Source: a bacterium (lineage in GTDB: Bacteria > UBA9089 > UBA9088). From it: DNA of 9,551 nt. A program made the translations under genes and the position numbers. The notes below the pieces were generated by a model. The model searched no databases and was not told where the DNA came from. It saw only the letters and a program-made list of their open reading frames with translations. The stretch covers positions 1 through 9,551 of the forward strand of contig DNCM01000062.1 in assembly GCA_003498085.1 (NCBI GenBank), given 5' to 3'. Position 1 is the stretch's first letter. Every line of letters begins with the position of its first letter. This document shows positions 1 to 7,055 of this stretch, one piece after another.

Positions 1-758
1 TCTGGAGGACCTTCAGCAATCTTTTGGCCATAATTTAATACAATGACATTATCAGAGATTCCTGTTACTACCTTCATATCATGTTCAATAAATAGAATTG
101 TTTTACCACTATCTTTTAATTTTTTGAGTACATCCAGTATCTTAACTCTCATATTAGGAAAGACCCCTGCTGTTGGTTCATCTAACAAGAAGAATTCAGT
201 TTCCATTGCTAAAGCCCGTGCCAATTCAAGTAACCGCCTCTGCCCATGAGATAGATTCTGAGCAAGTTCATCCTTCTTATCTCCAAGTCCTACAAGTTCA
301 AGATATTCTATAGCCTTTTCTCTATTTTTTCGTTCTTCATCCTTCATAACTTTTAATTGAAGAAGCGCAGATATAAGACTTTCTCCTTTTTCATATTTAG
401 TTGCCAGTAACATATTCTCCATAACTGTAATCTGTGGAAAGAGTCTAATATTCTGAAATGTGCGCGAGATACCTAATCTGGCTATTTTGTATGGGCTAAG
501 TTTGGCGAGTTGATGAGTTGTTGAATTATGGAAGTGGAAGGTTATACTTCCATCATTTGGTTTTAAAAACCCACTAATCAAATTAAATACGGTTGTTTTG
601 CCTGAGCCATTTGGTCCAACTAATGCAACTATGGAATTGAAAGGAATATCAAAAGAGAGATTATCTACCGCCTTTATTCCATCAAATTTCTTAGTTAAAT
701 TCTGTGCATGAAGAATGGTTATTGGTTTTTGATTATTGGTTTTTAGATTATTATTCAT
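1..758 (-). CDS. livG: LivG-type branched-chain amino acid ABC transporter ATPase (3' end outside the window)
   Basis: This is one of the two cytoplasmic ATPases expected to power the LIV importer. I translated the minus strand from ATG at 756-758; 252 codons are visible and the frame is open at the window edge. Seen: Walker A GPNGSGKTT at residues 48-56, Q-loop Gln102 in RTFQNIRLF, signature LSHGQ at 169-173, Walker B FFLLDEP at 189-195 and H-loop EHD with His226. RTFQ-x-x-RLF and the GISDN segment after the H-loop are typical of LivG rather than LivF. LivG proteins are usually about 255 residues, so only the last few residues should be missing. The D-loop reads GVFPN instead of the usual GLNP. 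The Shine-Dalgarno AAGGAAGA (761-768) lies just upstream, and 33 bases separate the gene from the livM stop. The first 15 or so residues are Asn/Lys-rich and encoded by a low-complexity repeat, so they are probably a dispensable extension. Confidence 0.95.
   Translation of the reverse strand, partial: MNNNLKTNNQKPITILHAQNLTKKFDGIKAVDNLSFDIPFNSIVALVGPNGSGKTTVFNLISGFLKPNDGSITFHFHNSTTHQLAKLSPYKIARLGISRTFQNIRLFPQITVMENMLLATKYEKGESLISALLQLKVMKDEERKNREKAIEYLELVGLGDKKDELAQNLSHGQRRLLELARALAMETEFFLLDEPTAGVFPNMRVKILDVLKKLKDSGKTILFIEHDMKVVTGISDNVIVLNYGQKIAEGPP
719..744. repeat. Two-copy 14-base direct repeat encoding the LivG N-terminus
   Basis: TTATTGGTTTTT occurs twice, 14 bases apart. On the coding strand it gives the Asn/Lys/Gln-rich start of LivG, ahead of the conserved part of the protein. 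Its composition resembles the AAC-rich repeats elsewhere in the window, in the opposite orientation. Confidence 0.5.
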
Positions 759-771
759 ATTCTTCCTTTTT

Positions 772-794
772 CAACAACTAACAATTAAAAACTA
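772..794. repeat. AAC-rich low-complexity repeat between livM and livG
   Basis: CAACAACTAACAATTAAAAA fills most of the livM-livG spacer and runs into the livM stop codon (TAG, 792-794). It resembles the copies at 2400-2422, 2549-2570 and 2641-2665. Confidence 0.5.
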
Positions 795-1661
795 TCTAAA
801 TCGATATTTCCCCATTATTCCCTGAGGTCTTTTGATCATAAGAACTACCAGAAGTAATCCATAAATCATCTGTCTTGTTGGTGCTGCAATTGAAGAAGGC
901 ATACCTAAAAACCTCAAAAGTTCTGGGAAAACAACTAAAATCACAGCACCCACTATAGACCCTGATATGCTTCCCATCCCTCCAAAGATAACCATAAGAA
1001 GAATGGTGATAGATTCCATTACTGTAAAACTTGATGGGTCAATAAATGTTATATAATGTGCATAAAGGCTTCCTGCAATGCCTGCAAAGAAAGCCCCGAT
1101 AACAAAGACTATTAGTTTATGTTTGACTGTATTTTTCCCTAACGCCTCTGATGCAATTTCATCTTCTCGAATAGACCTCAGAATTCTTCCGAAAGGAGAA
1201 TTCACTATCCTATTGATAACGAATATAGCAAGTACTACAAATGCTAAAACCAATAATAGATAACACCATATTTCTGATAGTTGATAACCAAAGGCTGAAA
1301 ATCCGGGTATGCCAGGTAGTCCCATTGGTCCCCTTGTAAGAGATACCCAATTTTTAGCAATAGAATAGACAATGAGTCCTAGTCCGAATGTTGCCAAGGC
1401 AAGATAATCTCCTTTTAGCCGCACGGCTGGATACCCTATTATTATGCCACACAATGCTGCTACGCAAGCTCCTATCAACAATCCTACCCAAGGAGATAAC
1501 CCCATATTTAATGCAAGTAGGCTTGATGTATACGCCCCTATGCAAGAAAATGCCGCATGCCCCAATCCAGGAAGACCAGTGTAACCTACGATGAGATTCA
1601 GACTTAGGCTTAAGATTATGTATATACCAGCAATAACAAGTATATGCAAAAAGTACTCCAT
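792..1661 (-). CDS. livM: LivM-type branched-chain amino acid ABC transporter permease
   Basis: This is the second membrane permease of the LIV importer, expected to pair with LivH in the cytoplasmic membrane. The 289-residue protein is almost entirely hydrophobic segments. Family marks include LNLIVGYTGLPGLGHAAF at 21-38, RLKGDYLALATFG at 81-93, the RGPMGLPGIP loop at 110-119, the EAA-like ATPase-coupling loop around 155-180 (SPFGRILRSIREDEIASEALG), and FGGMGSISGSIVGA at 226-239. It is shorter than the roughly 425-residue E. coli LivM, which has an N-terminal extension, but normal for LivM proteins of many other bacteria. The ATG is 4 bases after the livH stop. AAGGAG at 1675-1680 lies inside the end of livH, so translation is probably coupled. 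The product could serve another HAAT substrate such as urea or short amides; the sequence does not fix the substrate. Confidence 0.95.
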   Translation of the reverse strand: MEYFLHILVIAGIYIILSLSLNLIVGYTGLPGLGHAAFSCIGAYTSSLLALNMGLSPWVGLLIGACVAALCGIIIGYPAVRLKGDYLALATFGLGLIVYSIAKNWVSLTRGPMGLPGIPGFSAFGYQLSEIWCYLLLVLAFVVLAIFVINRIVNSPFGRILRSIREDEIASEALGKNTVKHKLIVFVIGAFFAGIAGSLYAHYITFIDPSSFTVMESITILLMVIFGGMGSISGSIVGAVILVVFPELLRFLGMPSSIAAPTRQMIYGLLLVVLMIKRPQGIMGKYRFR

Positions 1662-1665
1662 AGTT

Positions 1666-2571
1666 TTAAATTGTCTCCTTTTCTGTCTTAATCCCCATAA
1701 TTCCCCAAGGCCTGATTAAAAGAAATATTATAAGAATGACAAATGCTATACAATCCTTCCAGCCTGCTTGAATCTTCCAAATACCGAGATTCTCGACTGC
1801 TCCAAGAAAGAATCCGCCAAGTACTGCCCCGGGAATATTACCAATCCCACCAATAATAGAGGCAATAATACCTTTCAAAATAGCAATAAATCCCATTGTT
1901 GGTTCGATATTAGTTTCAAAAGAAATAAGTATTCCAGCAATACCAGCCAGTGCTGAGCCTATAGCAAATGAAATTAAAATTATCTTTTCAGGATTTATAC
2001 CAACAATATTTGCAGCCATTGGGTCATCAGAGACAGCCCTCATTGCTTTGCCAAGTTTTGTCTTTTGGATAAATAACCAGAGTAAAATCATCAAAAATAT
2101 TGAAACAGTTAGGATTAAAATTTGTATATCAGTAATTACAACGTCGAAAAAATGATGTCCTTCCTTAATAGGGCCAGTTCTTATTGTGAGAATCTGTGCT
2201 CCGTAAATAAGCTGTAGCAGGTTTTGAATGAAGATAAAGACACCGAATGATGCGATAAGAAAAATCAGATTAGATGCATTCTGCTTACGGAGTGGATAAT
2301 AGACAAACCTATCAATTACAATTCCTAAAATTCCTGCTCCAATTACCCCTGTCAAAATTGCTAATAACCAGCCCATAAAGTTAATCTGGTTGTTAAAGAC
2401 TAACAACCAAAAACTAACAACTGAATATGCAAAATATGCCCCTGCTGTATAAACCACACCATGAGCTAAATGGAAGAATTTGACAGTACGGTAAATGACT
2501 GTAAATCCAATTGCTACTAAAGCATATATACTTCCTGCTATAATTCCATTAACAACCAACTGTTGAACCAC
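1666..2571 (-). CDS. livH: LivH-type branched-chain amino acid ABC transporter permease
   Basis: This is the first membrane permease of the LIV importer. The 301-residue length matches LivH (308 in E. coli). Conserved pieces: NGIIAGSIYALVAIGFTVIY at 8-27, the HLAHG segment at about 34-38, the EAA-like coupling loop around 172-196 (LGKAMRAVSDDPMAANIVGIN) that should contact LivG/LivF, and IIGGIGNIPGAVLGG at about 239-253. The start is GTG at 2569-2571, supported by AGGAG at 2582-2586 ten bases upstream; the conserved LivH N-terminus begins straight after it. Two stretches match the local AAC-rich repeat family: codons 2-8 (VQQLVVN) and codons 51-57 (VVSFWLL), the latter before the third membrane segment where LivH proteins vary. 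The gene follows the DUF4143 ATPase after about 90 bases with no evident terminator, so it may be transcribed from the ATPase promoter. Confidence 0.95.
   Translation of the reverse strand: MVQQLVVNGIIAGSIYALVAIGFTVIYRTVKFFHLAHGVVYTAGAYFAYSVVSFWLLVFNNQINFMGWLLAILTGVIGAGILGIVIDRFVYYPLRKQNASNLIFLIASFGVFIFIQNLLQLIYGAQILTIRTGPIKEGHHFFDVVITDIQILILTVSIFLMILLWLFIQKTKLGKAMRAVSDDPMAANIVGINPEKIILISFAIGSALAGIAGILISFETNIEPTMGFIAILKGIIASIIGGIGNIPGAVLGGFFLGAVENLGIWKIQAGWKDCIAFVILIIFLLIRPWGIMGIKTEKETI
2400..2422. repeat. AAC-rich repeat inside livH
   Basis: CTAACAACCAAAAACTAACA (2400-2419) and the next bases closely match the intergenic copy at 2641-2665. In livH the sequence is read in frame as VVSFWLL (residues 51-57), so a repeat family seen between genes also contributes to a protein. 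Confidence 0.45.
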
Positions 2572-2597
2572 TTTCTATTAACTCCTATATAACTCTT

Positions 2598-2636
2598 AAA
2601 CTCCCCAAACTCCTAAACTCTCCAAACTCCCCAACT
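2598..2636. repeat. AAACTCCCC tandem repeat upstream of livH
   Basis: Four imperfect units follow each other: AAACTCCCC, AAACTCCT, AAACTCTCC and AAACTCCCC, then a partial AACT. Read on the livH strand, each unit carries GGGGAGTTT- or AGGAGTTT-like sequence, that is, a Shine-Dalgarno-like core every 8-9 bases ahead of the true AGGAG at 2582-2586. Confidence 0.7.
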
Positions 2637-2640
2637 AAAA

Positions 2641-2665
2641 TCTAACAACTAACAACCAACAACTA
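2641..2665. repeat. AAC-rich low-complexity repeat overlapping the ATPase stop codon
   Basis: CTAACAACTAACAACCAACA (2642-2661) plus the following ACTA supply the TAG stop (2663-2665) of the upstream ATPase gene. Similar tracts occur at 772-794, 2400-2422 and 2549-2570. The tract adjoins the AAACTCCCC tandem repeat. Confidence 0.6.
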
Positions 2666-3943
2666 TACTATGTACACCGGCACAAAAAGTATCTTTGTCC
2701 TATTAAACAGACTCTCTCCCCAAAAATTCTTATTAAGCACCAGCGCAATTTTAGGCTCATAATCTCGTATAAAACTCTTAAGAGATGAACTAAATTGGGG
2801 ATAAGTGATGTTTTGATACTTGATTTCAATGGGTATAAGTTCTCCTTGACATCTCAATATAAAATCAACCTCTTTCTTTTGTTGAGTCCTCCAGAAACAT
2901 ATCTCATCGAGCAAGTGTAATTGCTTTTCAATCTCAGAATAGACGGTATTTTCTATAAGAGCACCCTTATCTTGTCTTAATTCTATTTTTCTCATATCTT
3001 TAATAGAATAATTCCTAAGACCTGTATCCAAGAAGAACAGTTTGGACATCTTTGTAATTTCCTTTTGTCGATTAGTAAAATATGGCTGAATCCTTTTTAC
3101 TACAAAAGTCTGTTCCATAATAAAGAGGTAGTTTTCTAACGTTTTCCTTTCTACACCTAATTCTTTGGAAACTTCGTGAAGATTTAGAAGGTTTCCAGAT
3201 TGAACACTCAAAAACCTCACAAGTGCGTTAAACTTAGGCACATTTTCAACTCTTATGAAGTCTTTTATATCCTTTTGGATATAGGATTCATATATTTCTT
3301 TAATAATAAGTACTTTATCATCTGGATTTTCGGTCAAAGCCACTCTTGGATAGCCACCAAAGATAGCAAATTCTTCAAAGGCCTCAAGGAATCTATTATG
3401 AAGAACAGAAGATATTTGTTCAAATTTCCTATCAAGAATTGTATATAGGGTCAAGTTTTTCTTATTATTCTTCAACTCCTCTAATCTATTAAAATTAAGA
3501 TATTCCTCAAAAGATAGAGGATGTAATTGAAATACCTGTTTCCTACCCGTTAATATATCTTTAAACTTTTTGCGTATCTCAAAACTTGATGACCCAGAGA
3601 CTATAAGTTGTATACATGGATGATGGTCATGGATTATTTTAAGCAAATTTGATGGTTCTTCCAAATAATGCACTTCATCTAAAAATACATATACTTTTTC
3701 ACCTTCTTTTATACCTTTTTCTCGTAGGAATCTTAAAAAATCAGATGGGGTCTTTAGAAGTTCTCGCATCTCAAAGTCTTCTAAATCGATAAAAATAGTT
3801 TTCTCCCCTTTTCCTAACAATTCATCCATGAGGTATCTCATCAAAAAAGTTTTCCCCACCTGTCTTGCACCATAGATAGCGATTATATCTCTCTGTCCTA
3901 GCCAATTTCTAATATTTTCTATAAGATTTCTGTATATTATCAT
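2663..3943 (-). CDS. AAA_14/DUF4143-family P-loop ATPase
   Basis: The 426-residue protein has the two-part layout of the widespread AAA_14-DUF4143 family. The N-terminal P-loop domain has Walker A GARQVGKT at 25-32, Walker B VYVFLDEVHY with Asp89/Glu90, and a sensor-like IVSGSSS at 113-119. A helical, winged-helix-like middle region (about 235-290) includes NLHEVSKELGVERKTLENYL. The C-terminal part has LFFLDTGLRN, then LIEN, then EVDFIL (about 358-363) and IEIKY (372-376), in the order of a PD-(D/E)XK nuclease-like fold. No specific role is established for most of these proteins; they are common, multicopy and patchily distributed. The ATG at 3941-3943 gives a full N-terminus, but unlike its neighbours it lacks a good Shine-Dalgarno site. 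It sits between the receptor part and the permease part of the liv locus, suggesting later insertion. A direct role in amino acid transport is unlikely. Confidence 0.93.
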   Translation of the reverse strand: MIIYRNLIENIRNWLGQRDIIAIYGARQVGKTFLMRYLMDELLGKGEKTIFIDLEDFEMRELLKTPSDFLRFLREKGIKEGEKVYVFLDEVHYLEEPSNLLKIIHDHHPCIQLIVSGSSSFEIRKKFKDILTGRKQVFQLHPLSFEEYLNFNRLEELKNNKKNLTLYTILDRKFEQISSVLHNRFLEAFEEFAIFGGYPRVALTENPDDKVLIIKEIYESYIQKDIKDFIRVENVPKFNALVRFLSVQSGNLLNLHEVSKELGVERKTLENYLFIMEQTFVVKRIQPYFTNRQKEITKMSKLFFLDTGLRNYSIKDMRKIELRQDKGALIENTVYSEIEKQLHLLDEICFWRTQQKKEVDFILRCQGELIPIEIKYQNITYPQFSSSLKSFIRDYEPKIALVLNKNFWGESLFNRTKILFVPVYIV

Positions 3944-3987
3944 GATTCTACCAAAATTATTACAAGAATTTTATTACCATCATACTA

Positions 3988-4016
3988 ATATTATTACTAT
4001 TTTGTATTTTTGTCAA
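3988..4016 (-). promoter_or_regulatory. Sigma-70-like promoter ahead of the DUF4143 ATPase
   Basis: A perfect -35 TTGACA (4011-4016) is followed after 17 bases by TAATAT (3988-3993, four of six matches to TATAAT). Transcription would begin near 3981, about 40 bases before the ATPase start, and could continue into livH, livM and livG. In AT-rich DNA such matches arise by chance, but position and spacing are good. Confidence 0.55.
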
Positions 4017-4501
4017 GGGGAGTTTGGATTTTTTCATGGGTTAATATCAAAGAGGGAAATTAAGGTTATAAGCATTCTATCAGCGAAGGGGAAAGAGATT
4101 ATTGATAGCGAAGCCGATAATACAGATAAGGGTATTGGCAAAGAAGAGGCATAAGAGATTATTGGGACAATACAAAAGATAACCAATAAAAATGCGTTTT
4201 GTTATCGAGAGAAGATGTAAAAAGGTCCATTTTTTAACAAGGTTCTGTAGAAAGATCAATTACAAGAAGTATTAAGGTTTTAACATCTTCTAGTTTATAA
4301 AGTATATAATCAGGGCCACATCAGTATCTAAACAGGCATACACATCCGGTCAGTTGCATAATATGAAACATCTCTTTTTATAATAACCAAGTCAATATCG
4401 CCCATCTCTTTATCGCTTAAAGCAGTTTAAATCAGAAAGAATACAGTTCTTATTCAACTTTGGCTCCTATCATGAATAGTCCTAATGAATTTCACCCTAT
4501 A

Positions 4502-4528
4502 GCTTTCATCTTCCTCATGATGAAAAGC
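4502..4528 (-). other. Inverted repeat just after the cyclase-like gene
   Basis: GCTTTCATC (4502-4510) pairs with GATGAAAAGC (4519-4528) with one bulged base and an 8-base loop, 8 bases past the stop codon. No T-run follows on the coding strand, so it is not a classical intrinsic terminator. It could stabilise an mRNA end or mark the end of the first transcript. Confidence 0.4.
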
Positions 4529-4536
4529 AAAAGAGT

Positions 4537-5616
4537 TTAATTCCCTTCTTTTATGGTAAAAAGGTCTATTTCCTCATCGCCAAATTGGATATAGAGTCTA
4601 TTAGGTTGTATCCAGATATGCTTTCCTTCATACAATACTTCGGGTTTTTCAAATATCTCTTCTCTCTTTTCTTCTTCCAATGTCTTTTCTATTTTTTCTT
4701 TGACTTTATGTGTGATAATTACCTCTCCGTCTTTTTGACAAAGCTCTTGAGCTCTAACTGCTTTTATGAAATCTAAATTCACGTAAGTTTTATCTCCCAA
4801 CCATGAAAATTTCCCAAAATGAGCTCCACCATTGAAAAATACTCCTTCATCTTCGGCTATTTCTTTTAACTTACGTTTTATTTCTGTAATAATCCGATGT
4901 AAACTACTGCCTATTTTTTTCTCATTAGAGACATTAAGCACACTAAATGAGATAAAAGAATCTCCTCCCAACAACCAATACTTAGTATTACTTTCACAAA
5001 GTAAGATAGTGCTAGCTATTTCTCGGAATATACACTGCATCTTTGTATTATATTCTGCTAATCGGTGCTGTTTTTCGGCATCTATGATCGCAGGCGTTGT
5101 TTTGGTTATATCTAAGAAAATAATCAAACCTTCCTGCATTTGCTCGGTTGAACTTTTAAGAATTTTGCTAGCTAATTTGCTGACTTTTCCACAAAAAGAA
5201 TTTACAGCTGTCAATAAAAACCCACAACTCCTCCTTGGACTTAAACAACAGGCTTGCTTTAACAAAAAAGACATCTCTATCAAAGACTTCAATTTTGCTA
5301 CGTTAAGATTGATCAAACATCCCATATTCTTTCGTTGTGTTAGTTCAAAAAGTGCACTTGGTTCATCATCCTTTAATTTAAATAAGGAAGGAAATCCTTC
5401 GAAAACTCCTATTGCAGACCATTGAAGATATAAGTCTATATTTATATCATTTTTATTTAGAGTGTCTCTTATAAATTTTTGTGCTAAAGTGATATGTGAT
5501 AAAATTTCAAGAAAATGATGCGCAAATCTTGGAGAGTAAAGAGATGCTAATGTTCCCAGATACTCTTGTTCCTTCAACAAATTGAAAAGCTCTGTTTCAG
5601 TCCATTTCTCTGGCAT
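4537..5616 (-). CDS. Putative class III nucleotidyl cyclase-like (palm-domain) protein
   Basis: A 359-residue cytoplasmic-looking protein with no signal peptide or clear membrane segment. Residues 1-160 are mostly helical and unrecognised. Residues 162-310 follow the order of a cyclase homology domain: LIIFLDITKTT with Asp169 as the first expected metal ligand; LLGGDSFISFSV with Asp219 as the second, 50 residues on (similar to the spacing in known cyclases); then GGAHFGKF at 263-270 and DFIKAVRAQELCQKDGEVII at 282-301, like the cyclase stretch 'GD-x-VN-x-A-x-R ... A-x-x-GE-I'. The catalytic Asn seems absent: the aligned place holds Lys285, with Arg288 one residue closer than usual. Residues 320-359 are a beta-rich tail. 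GGDS also recalls GGDEF domains, but the later motif fits cyclases better. ATG (5614-5616) has AAGGGG upstream; the gene is 41 bases after its neighbour and ends the accessory cassette. Confidence 0.6.
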   Translation of the reverse strand: MPEKWTETELFNLLKEQEYLGTLASLYSPRFAHHFLEILSHITLAQKFIRDTLNKNDINIDLYLQWSAIGVFEGFPSLFKLKDDEPSALFELTQRKNMGCLINLNVAKLKSLIEMSFLLKQACCLSPRRSCGFLLTAVNSFCGKVSKLASKILKSSTEQMQEGLIIFLDITKTTPAIIDAEKQHRLAEYNTKMQCIFREIASTILLCESNTKYWLLGGDSFISFSVLNVSNEKKIGSSLHRIITEIKRKLKEIAEDEGVFFNGGAHFGKFSWLGDKTYVNLDFIKAVRAQELCQKDGEVIITHKVKEKIEKTLEEEKREEIFEKPEVLYEGKHIWIQPNRLYIQFGDEEIDLFTIKEGN

Positions 5617-5657
5617 TATTTTTCCCCTTCTAACTTAGTTTTTCTTCTGAACTCTTG

Positions 5658-7055
5658 TCATTTTATAAGATCTGGTAATTTCTCTGCTATTTTTTCACGA
5701 ATAAAATTAGCAGTAAATTCTATTTGTGCTCGCAATTCGCTCAAATAATCTTTTATATCTTTTGTTTTCACTGAGGTGCTAAGTAAATTATCAAGTGTGT
5801 TATAAATCGTAGATAAATAGCCCATCCTTGATGGCAAGAAGGTAGCATATCGCCAGATAAATGAATTAAAAAGCTCTGAACTAGCAGCCGAGAGTCTTAA
5901 GGATATCTCATTAATATTCTTTAGTTCTTCAAACAACTCATTTGGCTTTTCTTGTATGATTGGGAGTTCCTCAAGGATATCATTTATTTTTTGACTTAGT
6001 GCCTGTAGCCGTGCTTCCCATAAAATACAAAAATGCATCCTTGTTCTTACCGCAAATAATGCTCTGTGAACTTCTGCTCCCCTAACCTTCCTTTCATTTT
6101 TCTTTAAGCTATGAAAAATAAAACATTTTGTAGGGTCAAAATAAATTTCAAAATTAGGAGAGATTTCCACTTTTCCTATTCCAGCTTCGATTCTTTCTTT
6201 TCTAATGTGTTTCTTCTCATAACTTTTTCCTTCTGTTTCTACATCAAATAAGTTTATCTCTTTCCTGTGTTTCTCATATCCAGGCCTTCCTCCAAAAAAA
6301 CTTGTCAAGATAGCTTTTCTCTCCTCATCCTTTACCTCATTACTTCTATATAGCCAAACAGCTATATAGGGTTCTTGATAAAAAAACTTAAGTAAATTCT
6401 CATCTCCTCCGCCTTCGCCTTCTACTTTTTTATTTATTATATTTGATATTTCCTTCCCGCTCATGTACATTCCTTCTCCATTCTTGCTATATCCAGTTAC
6501 ATAATCTTCTTTCTCTTTGTCATCATACCACTCCATCCATTTTATATTCTCTCCTCCAATTTCTTTTATATTTCGCAATGTACGAGTGTACTCAATAATT
6601 TGTTTTATAAAAGTTTGCTCTACTTCATGTGTCTTCTCGTTGTTAGGATCTTGTAAATTATTAATCCACTCAAATTGCACTGGTTTCTCTTTTTCTAATT
6701 TGCCTTCTATTGTAAGAACTGCCATACTCGCCCCACCCCATACTGTGGAGATACCCAAAGATGCCTTATCTATTGAAACCCTTTGATCACTAAAGATATT
6801 TTTCACTTCTTTTATTTCAATCTTCTTATTTAGATGAAGGTGAGGGAAAAAGCCCCACAAAAATCGCCTTACAGAATGAGGGTCTTCCCAATATTCACTA
6901 AGGTGTATTTTAATGTCATTCTTCTTTAGCTCCTTTTCAAGTTTATCCAAGCCATCAATACTAAAGGGAAATCTAACGTTTTGTAGAAAAAATGTAAAAT
7001 GCAACCATAAAGAAATTTCTTCCTTATTCACTTCCTCCTTCACTTCCTCATTCAT
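5658..7055 (-). CDS. Uncharacterised 465-residue protein of the accessory cassette
   Basis: I do not recognise this family. The protein is highly charged, lacks a signal peptide and has no convincing membrane helix, so it is probably cytoplasmic. Residues 1-120 look mixed alpha/beta and end in GISTVWGGASMAVLTIEGKL. Residues 120-225 are acidic/lysine-rich with a low-complexity VEGEGGGDEN stretch at 211-220. A second part at about 222-320 includes YIAVWLYRSNE, FFGGRPGYEKHR and EIYFDPTKCFIF. From about 325 to the end it is long amphipathic helices, possibly coiled-coil, with RTRMHFCILWEARLQALSQK at 337-356 and a Ser/Leu-rich IS-LRLSAASSELFNSFIWRY segment. Its ATG overlaps the AlaRS-like stop in ATGA (7052-7055), with the strong ribosome site AAGGAGG at 7063-7069. 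This implies coupled translation and probably a physical or functional partnership with the AlaRS-like protein. Confidence 0.85.
   Translation of the reverse strand: MNEEVKEEVNKEEISLWLHFTFFLQNVRFPFSIDGLDKLEKELKKNDIKIHLSEYWEDPHSVRRFLWGFFPHLHLNKKIEIKEVKNIFSDQRVSIDKASLGISTVWGGASMAVLTIEGKLEKEKPVQFEWINNLQDPNNEKTHEVEQTFIKQIIEYTRTLRNIKEIGGENIKWMEWYDDKEKEDYVTGYSKNGEGMYMSGKEISNIINKKVEGEGGGDENLLKFFYQEPYIAVWLYRSNEVKDEERKAILTSFFGGRPGYEKHRKEINLFDVETEGKSYEKKHIRKERIEAGIGKVEISPNFEIYFDPTKCFIFHSLKKNERKVRGAEVHRALFAVRTRMHFCILWEARLQALSQKINDILEELPIIQEKPNELFEELKNINEISLRLSAASSELFNSFIWRYATFLPSRMGYLSTIYNTLDNLLSTSVKTKDIKDYLSELRAQIEFTANFIREKIAEKLPDLIK

Larger units (their letters stand above)
3944..4536. other. 593-base gap without a convincing gene
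   Basis: The right end starts with an imperfect hairpin after the cyclase-like gene; the left end holds a promoter-like sequence for the ATPase. Between them I see only short frames. A 70-codon forward frame (3942-4154) has no ribosome site and no recognised family. On the minus strand, short protein-like pieces are broken by stops, for example about 32 codons ending at 4328 that include KEMGDIDLVIIKRDV. The region looks like decayed or replaced sequence, but I cannot name a parent gene. Confidence 0.5.

Noticed and set aside
3942..4154. Forward 70-codon open frame between the ATPase and the cyclase-like gene
   Set aside because: It starts inside the divergent ATPase start region, has no ribosome site, its first third is AT-rich promoter DNA, and I recognise no family. 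Its last 35 codons look protein-like but cannot be assigned.
4300..4339. Possible PIN-domain start: one added base would give a minus-strand MPVLDTDV-like opening
   Set aside because: It needs an assumed frameshift, the match is only a few residues, and no following PIN residues are visible.
4502..4528. Rho-independent terminator after the cyclase-like gene
   Set aside because: The hairpin is A/T-rich with a bulge and has no T-run on the correct side, so I list it only as an inverted repeat.
4832..5425. 197-codon forward open frame
   Set aside because: It lies antisense to the cyclase-like gene, whose motifs, ribosome site and operon position are far better supported.
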